Part shown: positions 35,831-50,230 of the stretch, piece by piece
How the letters are laid out: each line of letters starts with the position of its first letter
Position numbering within the stretch: position 1 is the stretch's first letter
Origin: Luzula sylvatica
Taxonomy: Eukaryota > Streptophyta > Magnoliopsida > Poales > Juncaceae
Assembly (NCBI GenBank): GCA_946800325.1
Contig: OX326957.1
Coordinates: forward strand, 22,934,554 to 22,998,553
Reading direction: 5' to 3'
DNA length: 64,000 nt
Program-made: the position numbers and the translations under genes
The notes under the pieces: generated by a model
What the model was told of the DNA's origin: nothing
What the model saw: only the letters and a program-made list of their open reading frames with translations
Database searches by the model: none

Positions 35831-37824
35831 ATTTAATTCGTTAATATTTTATTAACAATTTAATTCTTTAATATATTCAATCATATTAACCAAAATATAC
35901 TTTTATTTTAATCTTGAACTTTCTAATTTTGTTTTATAAACATTAAGAAATTATTTTAAGGGCAATTAAAAAATAATATTCATAGTTATTTCTATAGCAC
36001 ATATACACATTATGAATATCCAATAGTTATTTCGAAATATACTTTTTCAAAATATACAATCTCTATTAATATCAATTTTTTCTTTATTTTCTTTTGCAGC
36101 ACTTAAGAAAAATCCCGAAATTCTGTATATTCCAGATAAATACCTCGTGGATACTAATTGTGCACCAAATCTTATGAATCAGTTTTTTTCTTCAATTAGC
36201 CAACAATTAACCGACGAACATTGGGATATATTATTCAATTTACCCTTCTGGCATTTCGTTTTCCATTTACCAGAAATGAACCTGTCCCGTGATTCATTAA
36301 CCCAAATTCTGACATATTGGAATTATCACAACAAAATGTTCGTTGTAAAAGGAATAAATGTTCCTTTTTCTATTTCTGATGTTTGCTTATCGTTGGGTTT
36401 GATAACCGAGGGACATATATTGGAAACGACAACCCATAAATCCAAAATACCAAAATATTTTTCTCGAATACATGAATTGTATTTCCAGAATAATCAAACA
36501 ATTACCCACCAATTTTTGGAACAAAAAATTACAAACCTTCTAAATAATGAACGAAATCCTCGCGATGTAATTTCATTGATAGTAATCTATATTTTTACTA
36601 TGTTCTTGTTTCCACAACCTAATCAATACATCCCAATCCATTTGTTCCATCTCGTCGATGATTTAGAATCTTTAAATTTGATCAATTGGTCCAAAGCAGT
36701 ACATGATTTCATAATGAATGATATACCATCATGTGCAGAATCTCTTAGTTTCAAGCAGCCTACAAGACTCGCTGGATGCACAATTGCACTTCTGGTATTG
36801 TAGCAAAATTTTGTTTCAAAATAATTTTTTTTATGAATCAAAATACGTCGAAAACTATTTAATAACATTTCTTTAATGAATTATTTTTCAGGTTTCTTTT
36901 TACGAACGAATTAACCCGAGAATTGTTAAATACACTGGAGGTATACCTCGTTATTATAACTGGAATTTGACCGAAAATCACAACAAGAAACATGTTATTT
37001 CTATTTTAAATGAAATCAATGTGAGTAACATTCACAGCAAAATAGATTTGATAAAATCAAAAAATGAAGAGCTAATATCAAAAAATGGAATGTGTAAACA
37101 AAATTGGATCAATATACCAATCAATTTGGAACGAATTCGGTTGTCATCGCCAATATACAATAAAAGGAGAAAAATGAATCCAATTTATACTAATGCTCCT
37201 ACGAACCAAGTCCTCTTACCTAACGACAAAAACCAAAACACACCGAAAAATACAATAACTACTGATTATTCATTAGGCGATCCCAGTTTTGATTTGGGTA
37301 TTGATTTTTCATCTTTCGATTATAATCAAAATGAGAATCATCCAGAAACTTCAAATTCATACAAAACTCCAGAAAAATCCAAAGATTCTCCTACCCAAGA
37401 TCTTATAATCCTTGCTGATTTGACCGAAAAAAGAATTTTCAGTGATAAAAGTCTTATCTCTGAAGCAATATCTGAAAAACCCGGAATTACTTTCTTTGAA
37501 TTCAACTATCATTTCATCGTTAAAAATGCGGTCCCGTTTAAAAGACAACGTTACCGTGCTTATCACAGCCCCTATACCGATCCATTTTTGCATATTTCAA
37601 AAAAAGAAAATAAACCATTAAGCAAAAAAATCACTTTCCCTAATTCCAATTGTACTTCTTCAAAATTACAAAAAGAATTGGACAAATGGAGAAATACATT
37701 CCTCTCTTCTGATCGTTGGAACGAAGTAGTGTACTTCACACTTTCAAAAACCGTCACGTTCACTGCTTTGCAAATTAGTCGATTCCTCGATTGTCATAGT
37801 CTATCTACTGAGGTAAGATGCTTC

Positions 37825-37945
37825 ATTTATCAATCATATATTTTGCAATTTGAATCATATATTTTGATAAATTAAATCAAATATTTTGCTAAATTCAATC
37901 ATATATTTTGGTTAATTCAATCATATATTTTTCCCTTAACAGATC
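37825..37945 (-). repeat. 22-nt motif array 9 (reverse, intron 4 of gene D)
   Basis: Five units such as TCAATCATATATTTTGGTTA fill the 130-bp intron almost completely. Confidence 0.88.
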
Positions 37946-39169
37946 ATGGAAGCTTCTTTGCATCTTCTCAAAAGGGATTTACGAGTATCCCCTCAAAAGA
38001 AATTTATCTTCATACCTCATTATTATCTGGTAATTCTTTTTTGTATTAAATTCAATATTAATTTTCAAATTACTCTAAATTATTTTTTACTTTAACGAAA
38101 TGTATTAATGAATTTTTAATTATCATCACAAAATATTCTATATTGTATAAAAAAAATGTATTTTTCGTCTTACCAGATTAAATCATTTTTTTGCAAAATA
38201 TACTACTTTCTTGTACAAAATCAACTTTTGTTTCAACCATCATACATTATGCTTTTACCTACAACTTCATTTAGATTTAATATTTTACGAATTAAGTATT
38301 AATATAAAACAAATTTGCAGGAATTCTTAATGACATCAAACAGCCATAGCGAACATTATATTAGATGCCCATTTTTGTACGATTCTACTATCGAAGATGC
38401 TAAACATTTATTTTTGGTTATGTACAAAAAAGAGTTGGATCATTGGTGGCTCGTTCATATTGATCTGAACAGTAGATTTATGGATTCGTTATCTTCATTT
38501 GAAAATGATTATTATCTGCAATTAACTGGGTCCACAATTTTCTGAATTGGAGATTTCCAAAAAAAAAAAAAATACCTCATTCAGACTGATTGGTCGCATT
38601 CTTTCGAGTGGTCAAACTCATTTCAAAGGACACCTCATAAAAATGCAGATGACTCTGGCCTTTTTGTTTTGCGATATCTTACATGCATTCTGAATGAAAG
38701 AGTTCTGAAATTTAGTGAGGTATTAAAATTATTATAATTAATATTATCTTTGCAAATATTAATCAATAATTGATGTTTTCTTTTCGAAATATTAATTTCA
38801 GCAAGGACTTAGATATGAAAGGATGATATTGGCTTATAATCTTTTATTTGATTACGAAAACCTCGCAAATAAGTCCCCTCTTCCTCACGCTCAATTGTTG
38901 AATGACGTATTTGAATCGGTTGCCGATTGAAACTATTTAGTCTGCAGTTCGAAATATTTTTTTAATATTTTGTAATATTTTTAGTCTTATAGTTTGAACT
39001 TTGTTTACATTTTGCTGTAAAAAATAGTATTTTGTAGTTTCTTATATTTTGAAGATATGTAGTCTACAGTTTCAAATATTTTTTTAATATTTTTGTAATT
39101 TTTTTAGTTTCAAGAGGTTGAATCTTATATTTTTAAAATATTTAGTCCACAGTTTGGTACAAGAAATAA

Positions 39170-39605
39170 TATCATATTCAATTTAGAAAGATATATTATT
39201 CAATTCAGCAAAATATATATTTCATATAGAAAAATATGTCATTTAATTTAGCAAAATTTATGATTTAATATTGCAAAATATATGATTGAATATAGGAAAA
39301 TATATTATTCAATTTACCAAAATATGTGATTTAATATAGCGAAATATATGATTTAATATATCACAATATATGTTTGAATATAACAAAATATATGATAGAG
39401 TTAGCAAAATATATGATCGAGTAGCAAAATATATGATAGAATTTAGCAAAATATATGATAGAATTTAGATACATATATTATTGAATTTACAATACAATCT
39501 AACATAATATATCAAAATATATGATAGAATTTAGCTAAATATAAGATAGAATTTAGAAAAATATATTTTTGATAAATTGAATCTATCATAATATACGTTA
39601 GAACA
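39170..39605 (+). repeat. 22-nt motif array 10 (downstream of gene D)
   Basis: About 18 degenerate units (GCAAAATATATGATAGAATT, AAAATATATGATTGAATATA) between gene D and the right terminal region. Confidence 0.88.
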
Positions 39606-40107
39606 AGATCATATTACTGTGGAAAAATTGATTATAACTTGAATCACTGCAATTACTTTCTTTGATTTCATATTACTGTGAAAAAATATTACAAATTACA
39701 GTTTACAGGATTGTAATTAAAATTTAAACAATAATCCATCTTCAATTCCAAATCTTGTAATTCCAATAAACCTTAACATTCGAAAAGTTTGCTTCAACTC
39801 GAAATCAGTTTACAGGATTGTCCAAATTGAAGTCATTATCTCCATCTCCATTGCAATTTTTCATCGTCTGCTCCGTAGCTGTCGGCATCATCGTCTTGTT
39901 CATTGTTCGTACCTGTCGTCTACTCTATCATTTTCGCCATCATCATCTGCTCCATGGTACCGAGGTCTGCGAACTTGATTTGAGTGCAAAAAATCCCAAA
40001 TCAGTAGTACATACCTCAATGTGACACATATATACTGCAATTAACCACAAAATTCGAAATTCAACACATAATATTAACCACAAAATTCCAAATCAGTAGT
40101 ATATACC
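39606..40107. other. Right-hand spacer of the MULE, no gene recognised
   Basis: AT-rich with a less AT-rich patch at 39830-39970 (CTGTCGGCATCATCGTCTTG). No domain recognised. It is interrupted at 40108 by the nested element and resumes at 45785. Confidence 0.6.
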
Positions 40108-40758
40108 ATGGTTCTGAATATCGGACTCGGACTCGGACTCGGCCGGCTCTAGAGACTCGGGACTCGGTCGACTCGGACCAGACTCGGACGAGTCAAAAAA
40201 AAAAATCGGACGGTTACAAAAAAAATCGGAAAAAATAGAAAAAAAAATATTTTTTGTTTTTTGAAAATATATAAACATTTATAAACATGATACACACTAA
40301 TTGAACTCATAAAAAAAATACATTACATAACCAACATTACATAACAAAATTACTACATTAAAAACTTCTACTGTCAAAAACTGTGAAGAACGGGTTGCAT
40401 TGTGTAATCATCATCCTCATATTGATCATGAGGAGGAGGAAAATACATTTGTAAATTTGTATTGTCGAAAATATTCATCATTGAGTCGAAAAATATAAAA
40501 AATATAAAAATAAAATTATTCTAAAAATCGATAAACATTCATAAATACGATAAAAACAAATTGAACTAATAAAACATAAATTACTACATTGAAAGACATG
40601 TTATTCGCAATAATACGATTATTTATTGTATGTACAATAATATAATATTATTATGTACAAAAATGTATTTTAGCAATAAATTCAGTTAAATACTAAAATT
40701 TAAGCAAAATGTTTATAATATAATTATTATCCTTCCAATTAAAATTAAAGCAAAAAGT

Positions 40759-43305
<2,547 letters not shown>

Positions 43306-45222
43306 TATATACTAATTCAAGGGGATTTGCAGCCCCCTGGTGCAGCCACGTCACCAGGGGCCTTTTCGTAAAAAAAAATATTTTTTTTACATTTTGGTCC
43401 TTTTTTATTTACAAATTGGTCCTTTTTTCGAAAAAAAATTACATTTTGGTCCTTTTTTTTACATTTTGGTCCTTTATATTTGCATTTTGGCCCTTCGAAG
43501 TTTTGAAATTTACATTTTAGTCCAAGGTCCCCAAATTGGTCCTATTTTTTAAAAAAAATTATATTTTGGTCCTTTTTTCACATTTTGGTCCTTTTTTATT
43601 TACAAATTGATCCTTTTTTCGAAAAATAATTACATTTTGGTCCTTTTTATTTACATTTTGGTCCTTTATATTTGCATTTTGGCCCTTCGAAGTTTTGAAA
43701 TTTACATTTTGGTCCTTTTTTATTTACAAATTGGTCCTTTTTTCGACAAAAAATTACATTTTGGTCCTTTTTTTTTTCATTTTTGTCCTTTATATTTGCA
43801 TTTTGGTCCTTCGAAGTTTTGAAATTTACATTTTAGTCCAGGGGCCTCAAATTGGTCCAATTTTTTAAAAAAAATTATATTTTGGTCCTTTATATTTGCA
43901 TTTTGGTCCTTCGAAGTTTTAAAATTTACATTTTGGTCCTTTATTATTTTTCTTGCCTGGTGCAGTCACGTCACCAGGAGCCTATTTGTAAAAAAAAATA
44001 TTTTTTTTACATTTTGGTCCTTTTTTTTCATTTTGGTCCTTTATATTTGCATTTTGGCCCTTCAAAGTTTTGAAATTTACATTTTAGTCCAGGGGCCTCA
44101 AATTGGTCCTATTTTTAAAAAAAAATTATATTTTGGTCCTTTTTCCACATTTTGGTCCTTTATATTTGCATTTTGGTCCTTCGAAGTTTTAAAATTTACA
44201 TTTTGGTCCTTTATTATTTTTCTTGAAAAACTAAAATAAAATTATAATAAGTTGAACAATATTAATAAAAGAACATCTTGCAAATATTTAAAAATAAAAT
44301 ATCACAAAACTATTAAAAAATACATAAAAAGAAAACTAAAATAAAAAATAGATGTTTAAATAGATATTTTCTATGAATATATTTGCAAGATGTTTATTTA
44401 TTATCATTTAATGTTAGTTTTTTTATGAATAAAGAATGTAATATTAAAATTATATAAACAAAAATATGTAATAATTAAAAAAATTTTAAATCACTACGTG
44501 TTAAGAAGTGTTTATGAATTTTCTTAAAATTAATAAAAAATAACAAAAATAAGTTTTAATTATTACATATGAGATTTGGAGGGTATTTTGGGAAAAAAAA
44601 AATTAATATCATCCATAAGGAGTATTTTAAAATAAAAGTTTGGTAAAGAGTTATTTTTTTTTGGAGTTTACGAAAAGATAGAGAATTTTTTATAATATCC
44701 AAAAAAAATTAGGGGGTTAAAAATATACCAAATCATGGATGTGCGAATAATCATGACATAATTTAAATTAAAGGTTCGAACGAAACGGTTAGCGATGACA
44801 TCGTCAAACTTTGTTGTTGGCTGACCACACAAAGGACGAAAAATATTTTTGCTAAATATGTAGCAAAATTAAGGATTTGTGAAATTAAAAACACTCTTTT
44901 TTTCAGCAATGTTTTCTGAACTATTATGTTCTTAATAAATTTCATGACGACTCATTCGTTCTTTTTCCTTATTTTACTTATGAAGTATAAAATATAGATA
45001 ATTTTTTTAGCAATAACCGTTTGAATTATTCAAGAAATCCGGCTCTTAAAATATTCAAACGATTTTTGCTACAAAATTTCACTCGCACACAACACACTAA
45101 ATTACACATATAATAATAATTACAAAAAGAAAGTTACATACACAAAATGAACAACAATTTTTTTCAACTACATTACTTATAAATCCGAACAGCCCCGCGC
45201 AATTGCGCGGGGGTAATGCTAG
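43306..45222 (+). mobile_element. Helitron 2 copy 1, non-autonomous
   Basis: The 3' end has palindrome CCCCGCGCAATTGCGCGGGG (45193-45212), then GTAATG and CTAG (45219-45222) before T. The 5' end (TATACTAATTCAAGGGGATT) matches the minus-strand copy at 52416-54206 except that the first nine bases (TCTATACTA) are missing, replaced by the CTAG end of Helitron 1. The simplest reading is that Helitron 1 inserted between A and T near the 5' tip of this element. No gene inside. Confidence 0.8.
43336..44225 (+). repeat. Tandem array of ACATTTTGGTCCTTT units in Helitron 2
   Basis: Dozens of short units (TTTACATTTTGGTCCTTTTT, ATTTGCATTTTGGCCCTTCG) with higher-order repetition. The 5'-proximal hairpin CCTGGTGCAGCCACGTCACC is repeated inside at about 43959. 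The long open frames here are repeat artefacts. Confidence 0.9.
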
Positions 45223-45660
45223 TATATATATAATCCTACGTAGGAAAGAGAGGAGCCATGACGTGATGCTTTCATTTCAGAATACTTCAATATTTAACTT
45301 TAACTTTATATGCACACACAAAAAATAGTGACAAATGTTCACAAAACCTCTGATGTGGCATGCTATAGTTCCTTCCAACTAATAATATACTATCATGAAA
45401 ATTTGTGTAAATGTTCGTAGAAATTAAGAGTGGAGCAAAGAGATTGGATATATCATACTAAATAGAGAGAGAGAGAGGAAGCACGTGCTGTGAACAAAGA
45501 AAATAACACTTCCTCTTCCTCTGCGAACTTAGCCATGCCGTAATGGCATTCAACAACTTAAAAACTCACTTCAAATGCTTATACTCGGATTGAATAATCT
45601 ATTCTTTGTTTTTCCTTGTTTTTTGTTCTTAATACTGTAGATAGATCATCTTTCTCTTCA
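45223..45660. other. Remainder of the nested insertion, no gene recognised
   Basis: AT-rich sequence with a perfect CCTACGTAGG palindrome at 45236 and a short GA tract at about 45465. No coding region recognised. Confidence 0.5.
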
Positions 45661-45784
45661 TAAAAAAAAAAAAAAAATTAGGTGACTCGGATCCGATTTT
45701 ATCGGGGCAAAATCGGCTCGGTGGCCACCGAGTCCGAGAATATCGGCCGAGTTTTTTTTATCTCGGCCGATATTACGAACCATG

Positions 45785-46413
45785 GTATATACCTCAATTC
45801 GATATATATACATCAATTCAGCTAGAAAATCGATCAAAAATCGTTGAATTTCAATATAAATACGTCGATTCAGCAAGAAAATAGATCAAAAATCGTTGCT
45901 AAAATAGATCAAAAATCGTTTACAGGACATTCTTGCCTCCGGCGAGATTTTGAGAAGCGACGAAGAGCTCGGATTAGCGGCGCTTTCGTAATACCTTGCG
46001 CGTTCGTAAAATTAGCGGTTTGGGTTGCTCGGTTTGGGTGTTGGTTGCTCGGTTTCGTGGTAATACCTTGCGCGTTATCGTCGTCGTAATATCTTGCGCG
46101 TTCATAGCCGGTCGTCATCGTCGTCGTCGCTAATCGTCGATGAGGGACTATTTTGCAAATCGCGCGTAGCGGGGATTCGATTTGCGGATTCGCCGGCTTC
46201 AACAGATTTGAGCTTAGTCACCGGCTTCAACAGAAGGCCGTCGCCGCTCGCGAGAAGCTAACGAAGTTAACGAAGAGAAGGCCGTCGCCGCTCGTGAGGA
46301 AGAGTGGAGATTGGAGCGCTAGAAGCAAAAATGAAATTGGATAATTACGAAAATAACCCTCCGCCTGGTGGATTCGATTTCTGGATTCGAATTGTGGATT
46401 CTCCTTAGCAGCC

Positions 46414-46416
<3 letters not shown>
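45785..46416 (-). repeat. Right terminal region of the giant MULE
   Basis: Higher GC than its surroundings, with iterated TAATACCTTGCGCGTT (45991, 46061) and AGAAGGCCGTCGCCGCTCG (46230, 46275). It mirrors the leader-like left terminus. The inverted repeat itself is 46340-46416 (GGATTCGATTTCTGGATTCG, TGTGGATTCTCCTTAGCA). The open frames on both strands are not recognisable proteins; a captured gene fragment is possible. Confidence 0.6.

Positions 46417-46477
<61 letters not shown>
46417..46477. repeat. (TA)n microsatellite at the right end of the MULE
   Basis: About 61 bp of TA followed by a 36-bp T-rich run. It directly abuts the MULE terminus (GCAGCCCTG). Confidence 0.96.
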
Positions 46478-46494
<17 letters not shown>

Positions 46495-46639
46495 TTTTTT
46501 ATTTTTTTTTTTCAATAATATTGTTTTAATAATTTTTAAAAATATGCTAGTATTTTTTAGCACACTCTCAATCTCTACGGATATGAAAAGAACAAAGAAA
46601 GAAAAAAGAGATAGAAACTTGGGGGCAAACGATTTTTTT

Positions 46640-47210
46640 GGTGAATACAAGTATAGATAATATTCGAATCCGGATACGAATTTGGATTCGGGTACACGGA
46701 TTTCGGATATCAAATTCAAATATTAATAGATTCGGACATTGCCACTATTTATATATGTTTCATCATATTTTTTGTTTTTGTTTTTTTTTGTTTGTGGTTT
46801 TGTATGATTGTTTTTATTAATGACATCTGAATATCTCGAATAAGAAGAATATTATTATAATATCTGATGGATGACATGATAATATTTTTTATATATTAAT
46901 AGTATTTATAATTATATAAAATATTATTAATGATCAAATTGAACATTTACAGTTAGTTTTTTATCTTTTCGAGATGAAATTTTTTTAGTAAATAATATAA
47001 TTATGATATAATAACAATTTGAATATCCAAAATTAATCCGTACTCGTATCTGTATACTATCCGGATCGTATTCGTATCCGTATAATACGGTATTCATATC
47101 CGATTACTATTTGTATCAGTATAATACTGTATCCGTATCCGATTACTATTCGTATTCGTATCCGTATCCAAAAAAATGAATGGATACGAATACGATTTGA
47201 CCATTATCTA
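46640..47210. mobile_element. MITE-like block of GTATCCG words
   Basis: Begins with ATTCGAATCCGGATACGAAT and ends with ATGGATACGAATACGATTTG. The right part contains GTATCCGTATAATAC iterations. Its composition is like the hAT-like MITE 61467-62065, but I could not define ends or a target duplication. Confidence 0.4.
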
Positions 47211-47224
47211 ACTGTATACTTTCC

Positions 47225-47700
47225 GTTTATACTCTTGGTAATAGCGAGTCTCTCAAAATGCACGGTAAATATGATAACAATAACTCTTTCTACCTTTGCA
47301 GTTTTTTTTAAACCGTAAAGTTTTGCAGTTTCTTGAATATTGCAATAATTAGTGAGACCAATGAAAAAAATATTAAATAAATTTTGTGCGGTTTTGTGAA
47401 CACAGGGTTGTATGATTGTATCGAGAATTGAAAAAAAAAAAAAAACAGAATATTTCTAAACTACAAAATAAATAAAAAGATTAGTCAGAACAAATTTCCT
47501 ATAAAAAAATGAGAGCGATCCTTTCAGGCTAAGACATGACTTTGACTTACGAGACTATAAGAAAGCTTTAATTTAATTTAAGTACATGAACAATAACGTT
47601 AATCATGCGCGTAATAGTTAATCTGGTTAGTTGCTTGATCAACATCAGAGATCGAGCTGGTATTTAAAATAAATTATATATTTAAATTTGTAGGTTGTTA
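47225..47700 (+). repeat. DUF247 upstream block, copy 2
   Basis: GAGTCTCTCAAAATGCACGG and ATGATAACAATAACTCTTTC match 6550-6590. CAAATTTCCTATAAAAAAAT and TAATCTGGTTAGTTGCTTGA match the other blocks. Confidence 0.75.
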
Positions 47701-48247
47701 TGTTGCACATATATATACGGCTATCGTATCAGATACGATACAGATACGGCGATACGACAATTTTCAAAAAATCACGTGGCGTACCTGACTATATAGTTAC
47801 TATTTTAATATATTTATATTGTACATAATTAATAAATTAATAATAAATTAATAATATTTTTAAATTAAATATCATGACAATAAACCAAATTATTTAACAA
47901 TACAAATATCATACAAATATTTTAAATTTATTTTAGAAGTATCCTAAAACTAATTTAGAAATATATCCGCGAAATATCATATATAATTTATTTAAAAATA
48001 TTATGGGCCAAAATAAATAATCGGTTGAAGTATCATAAATAAAGTATCTCAGTTGTATCTTGGAAGCATCCGTAGCCATATCATGTCGTATCCCAGCCGT
48101 ATCCCCGTCGTATATGAAAAAAATAAATATTAAAATAATCGAATACGCCACGTGACGTATCCGATATGTATCCGAGCCGTATTGCACCGTATCCGTATCA
48201 TATCCTCAGGATACTTCTACATTTTTGACGTATCCGCGTAACGTAGA
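47697..48247. mobile_element. MITE related to 54428-54814, inserted in the upstream block
   Basis: Left end TATGTTGCACATATATATAC; right end GACGTATCCGCGTAACGTAG (inverted: CTACGTTACGCGGATACGTC). The interior has GATACGATACAGATACGG words. The flanking block (TTTGTAC...ATGACAAATTT in other copies) is interrupted here. Confidence 0.6.
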
Positions 48248-48267
48248 TAGAATGACAAATTTATAAT

Positions 48268-48477
48268 AGGCCATTTACCCTGTCCACCATATTTCATCAC
48301 AACATCCTTTATATTCTAATTAACATGACTCATAATTTAACTATTAATTCATATGTTATTAAAATCCATATCAGTTAGTAATTTTTAATTAATATTAGAT
48401 AATTAATAATTAATTAAATATGTTTTATTAGAATAAAGAGAATGTGACGATGAAATATGGGGAATATAAAATTTCCC
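48268..48477. mobile_element. Mutator-type MITE, 210 bp
   Basis: Flanked by AATTTATAAT at 48258-48267 and 48478-48487. Inverted ends AGGCCATTTACCCTGTCCAC and TATGGGGAATATAAAATTTC; TGATGAAATATGG-type text is inverted inside. The same insertion at the same point occurs at 57958-58169 and 63689-63934, but not in the blocks at 7.1 and 15.4 kb. Confidence 0.75.
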
Positions 48478-48938
48478 AATTTATAATGAGATGGGGCTCC
48501 GCGCAGCGGAAGTGACGGTCCCGAGTCCGGATTACCCTAATTCCCGAGACCACGCCACCTCTTCGAGAATACGATGCAAATATAAGATCAAGTCACATAC
48601 CACGCAAAATTGATCGCATACGTTGGGGTGATCGCATCTATTTTCTCTAACTGTGCTTTCTTCACGTCTTCACGTGCGTCCCATATCACATGCCTTTACG
48701 TCTTCGACCACTCCTTTGTTGTCGTATACAACCGTAAGCGTTGGCTTCGGTTGTTCCTCCAAGTCCCACTCAGTTGATTCTCCGATTCGACCACAATCAA
48801 GTATCAAACGCATGATCCCTCTACTCGTATCCATCGTGAGATATCATCTATCGGTTACGACACACAACTGCCTAGACGATATGTGTGTAAACGTGCTTGA
48901 ATCAATTGAATTCTCATTGTGCAAAAAATTGTTTTTTC

Positions 48939-48940
<2 letters not shown>

Positions 48941-48979
<39 letters not shown>
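48941..48979. repeat. (CT)n microsatellite
   Basis: About 38 bp of CT. Confidence 0.95.
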
Positions 48980-48981
<2 letters not shown>

Positions 48982-49128
48982 TATTCAACAATTGAACAAG
49001 TGTCTCTCTATATTCATAATGAATTCATCTGGATTGGATTGTTCAGAGGAGACAGAAACATCTTATTTATCCTAAGATAAGGATTGAATCAAATGTTGTG
49101 TATATCCAATATACACTTCCACCATCAT

Positions 49129-49312
49129 GTTCGTTCGAACGAACCGTTTTCTGTCATGAGTATGAATAAAAACAGTTTTATACTCGAAGTGGTCCGTTCG
49201 AACAAACCATTATGCTTTGTTCGAACGAACCACTATTTCTCTAATTTATGTGGTAATTCCAAATTACATTCGATGTAGTCATTTCAAACGAAGCTTTTGG
49301 TTCGTTCGAAAA
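49129..49312. repeat. Cluster of GTTCGTTCGAACGAAC palindromes
   Basis: A perfect 16-bp palindrome at 49129-49144, followed by near copies at about 49191-49208 (GGTCCGTTCGAACAAACC), 49216-49232 (TTTGTTCGAACGAACCA) and 49294-49312 (TTTGGTTCGTTCGAAAAAAC). Confidence 0.85.
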
Positions 49313-50230
49313 AACCAATCTCTGGAACTTAACTTTCCACAATCATATTATGCATTTAATTAAACCCATGAACATCCATGTTCATATATCCTTATATTTA
49401 CACTTTTACCGTTGATCTAAAACTGTATTTCCTTCACCGTCAGTGTTGCCCAAGTTGTTTGTTGGTCGGATAGATAAAACTGGTATTTTTTAAGTTGATC
49501 ACTTAAATATCTTTCGTGGCCAACAAAAAACTATTATAGTTAAAAAGGAAAATGTAGGACATATCTTGACCGTTCCTTCTTCGGGGAGTTCATGACATGA
49601 ATATGACTTAATACCTTAAAAATTAATATTTTATTTCATAATTTATATTTTCGTTAAAAATAAAATAATAAATTAAGATGATCAAATCATAAATTAAAGC
49701 TGTTGAAGTATGTATTAGTGTTAATTCATATTCACGTCATCAAATTTCTCGAAATTTTTTCAAGGAGAGCATACATCACTAATCATAGTTTAAATAAGGA
49801 AAAATATACTATGTCTCCTGATTTTATCCCAACATCTTTGATTTGGTCGACAAAGAAAATTAGTTAGTTTGATTAATAGTCCAATTAAATTTAATCGACA
49901 CGTTAATTTATTTTAATATTTTAATATTAATACATTTTAATTGACTTGTCAATTCAATTAAACAATCAATTATATGTAAACTCATTCAATTAAGGATACT
50001 AGTCAATTTAATTAAATACTCTTGTCCACTTAATCAAGTGATGTTTAGATGAGTTTTAGAGGCATTATATAACCCCTTGAATAACCCAATCAGCTAGGTT
50101 TCCATACTTACGGCCATCTGTACAATCTTGCAAGTCCTCTTTTTCAGATTAAAAATGACAATACTCAACTTTAATGACAATAAAGTTGAAAACAAGTTTG
50201 AGGCGTAAACTTCTTTTTTCTCTTTTTATC

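Larger units (their letters stand above)
35346..38930 (+). pseudogene. Gene D: DUF1985/PMD-like domain plus C48-like domain, one internal stop
   Basis: Seven exons fit in phase: 35346-35394, 35475-35594, 36100-36794, 36892-37812, 37943-38029, 38321-38719 and 38802-38930 (799 codons plus stop). The N-terminal domain parallels genes B and C: LFNLPFWHFVFHLPEMNLSR, FSISDVCLSLGLITEGHIL, VISLIVIYIFTMFLFPQPNQ, LVDDLESLNLINWSKAVHDF, then TGGIPRYYNWNL. The C-terminal part is C48-like: FLVMYKKELDHWWLVHIDLN and, downstream, NADDSGLFVLRYL. The usual DCG nucleophile box reads DSG (GAC TCT GGC), so the catalytic Cys is Ser. A TGA at 38543-38545 interrupts exon 6 in frame; the frame is otherwise continuous from 38321 to 38719, and a CGA-to-TGA change would explain it. 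Probably not a working protease even if read through. Confidence 0.78.
48488..49440. other. Extra sequence in upstream block 2, unidentified
   Basis: Absent from the equivalent place in block 3. It starts with a GC-rich stretch (GGGGCTCCGCGCAGCGGAAG) and has an open frame at 48653-49075 with no recognisable domain, ending in a Leu-Ser run from the (CT)n tract. It may be a transposon or solo LTR whose ends I cannot define. Confidence 0.4.

Noticed and set aside
37357..37763. Minus-strand frames opposite gene D
   Set aside because: Shadows of the gene D coding exon.
22590..39605. Motif arrays read as a CRISPR array
   Set aside because: Units are contiguous AT-rich tandem copies without unique spacers, in a eukaryotic transposon with introns.
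43340..44239. Several 70-codon frames with repeated FILVLY text
   Set aside because: Same tandem array in Helitron 2 copy 1; no independent evidence of coding.
45909..46344. Open frames on both strands in the right MULE terminus
   Set aside because: GC-richer terminal repeats (iterated TAATACCTTGCGCGTT) keep frames open by chance; no recognisable protein.
48653..49075. 140-codon frame, possible secreted protein
   Set aside because: No signal-peptide pattern or domain, and the end is a (CT)n run; treated as unidentified DNA.
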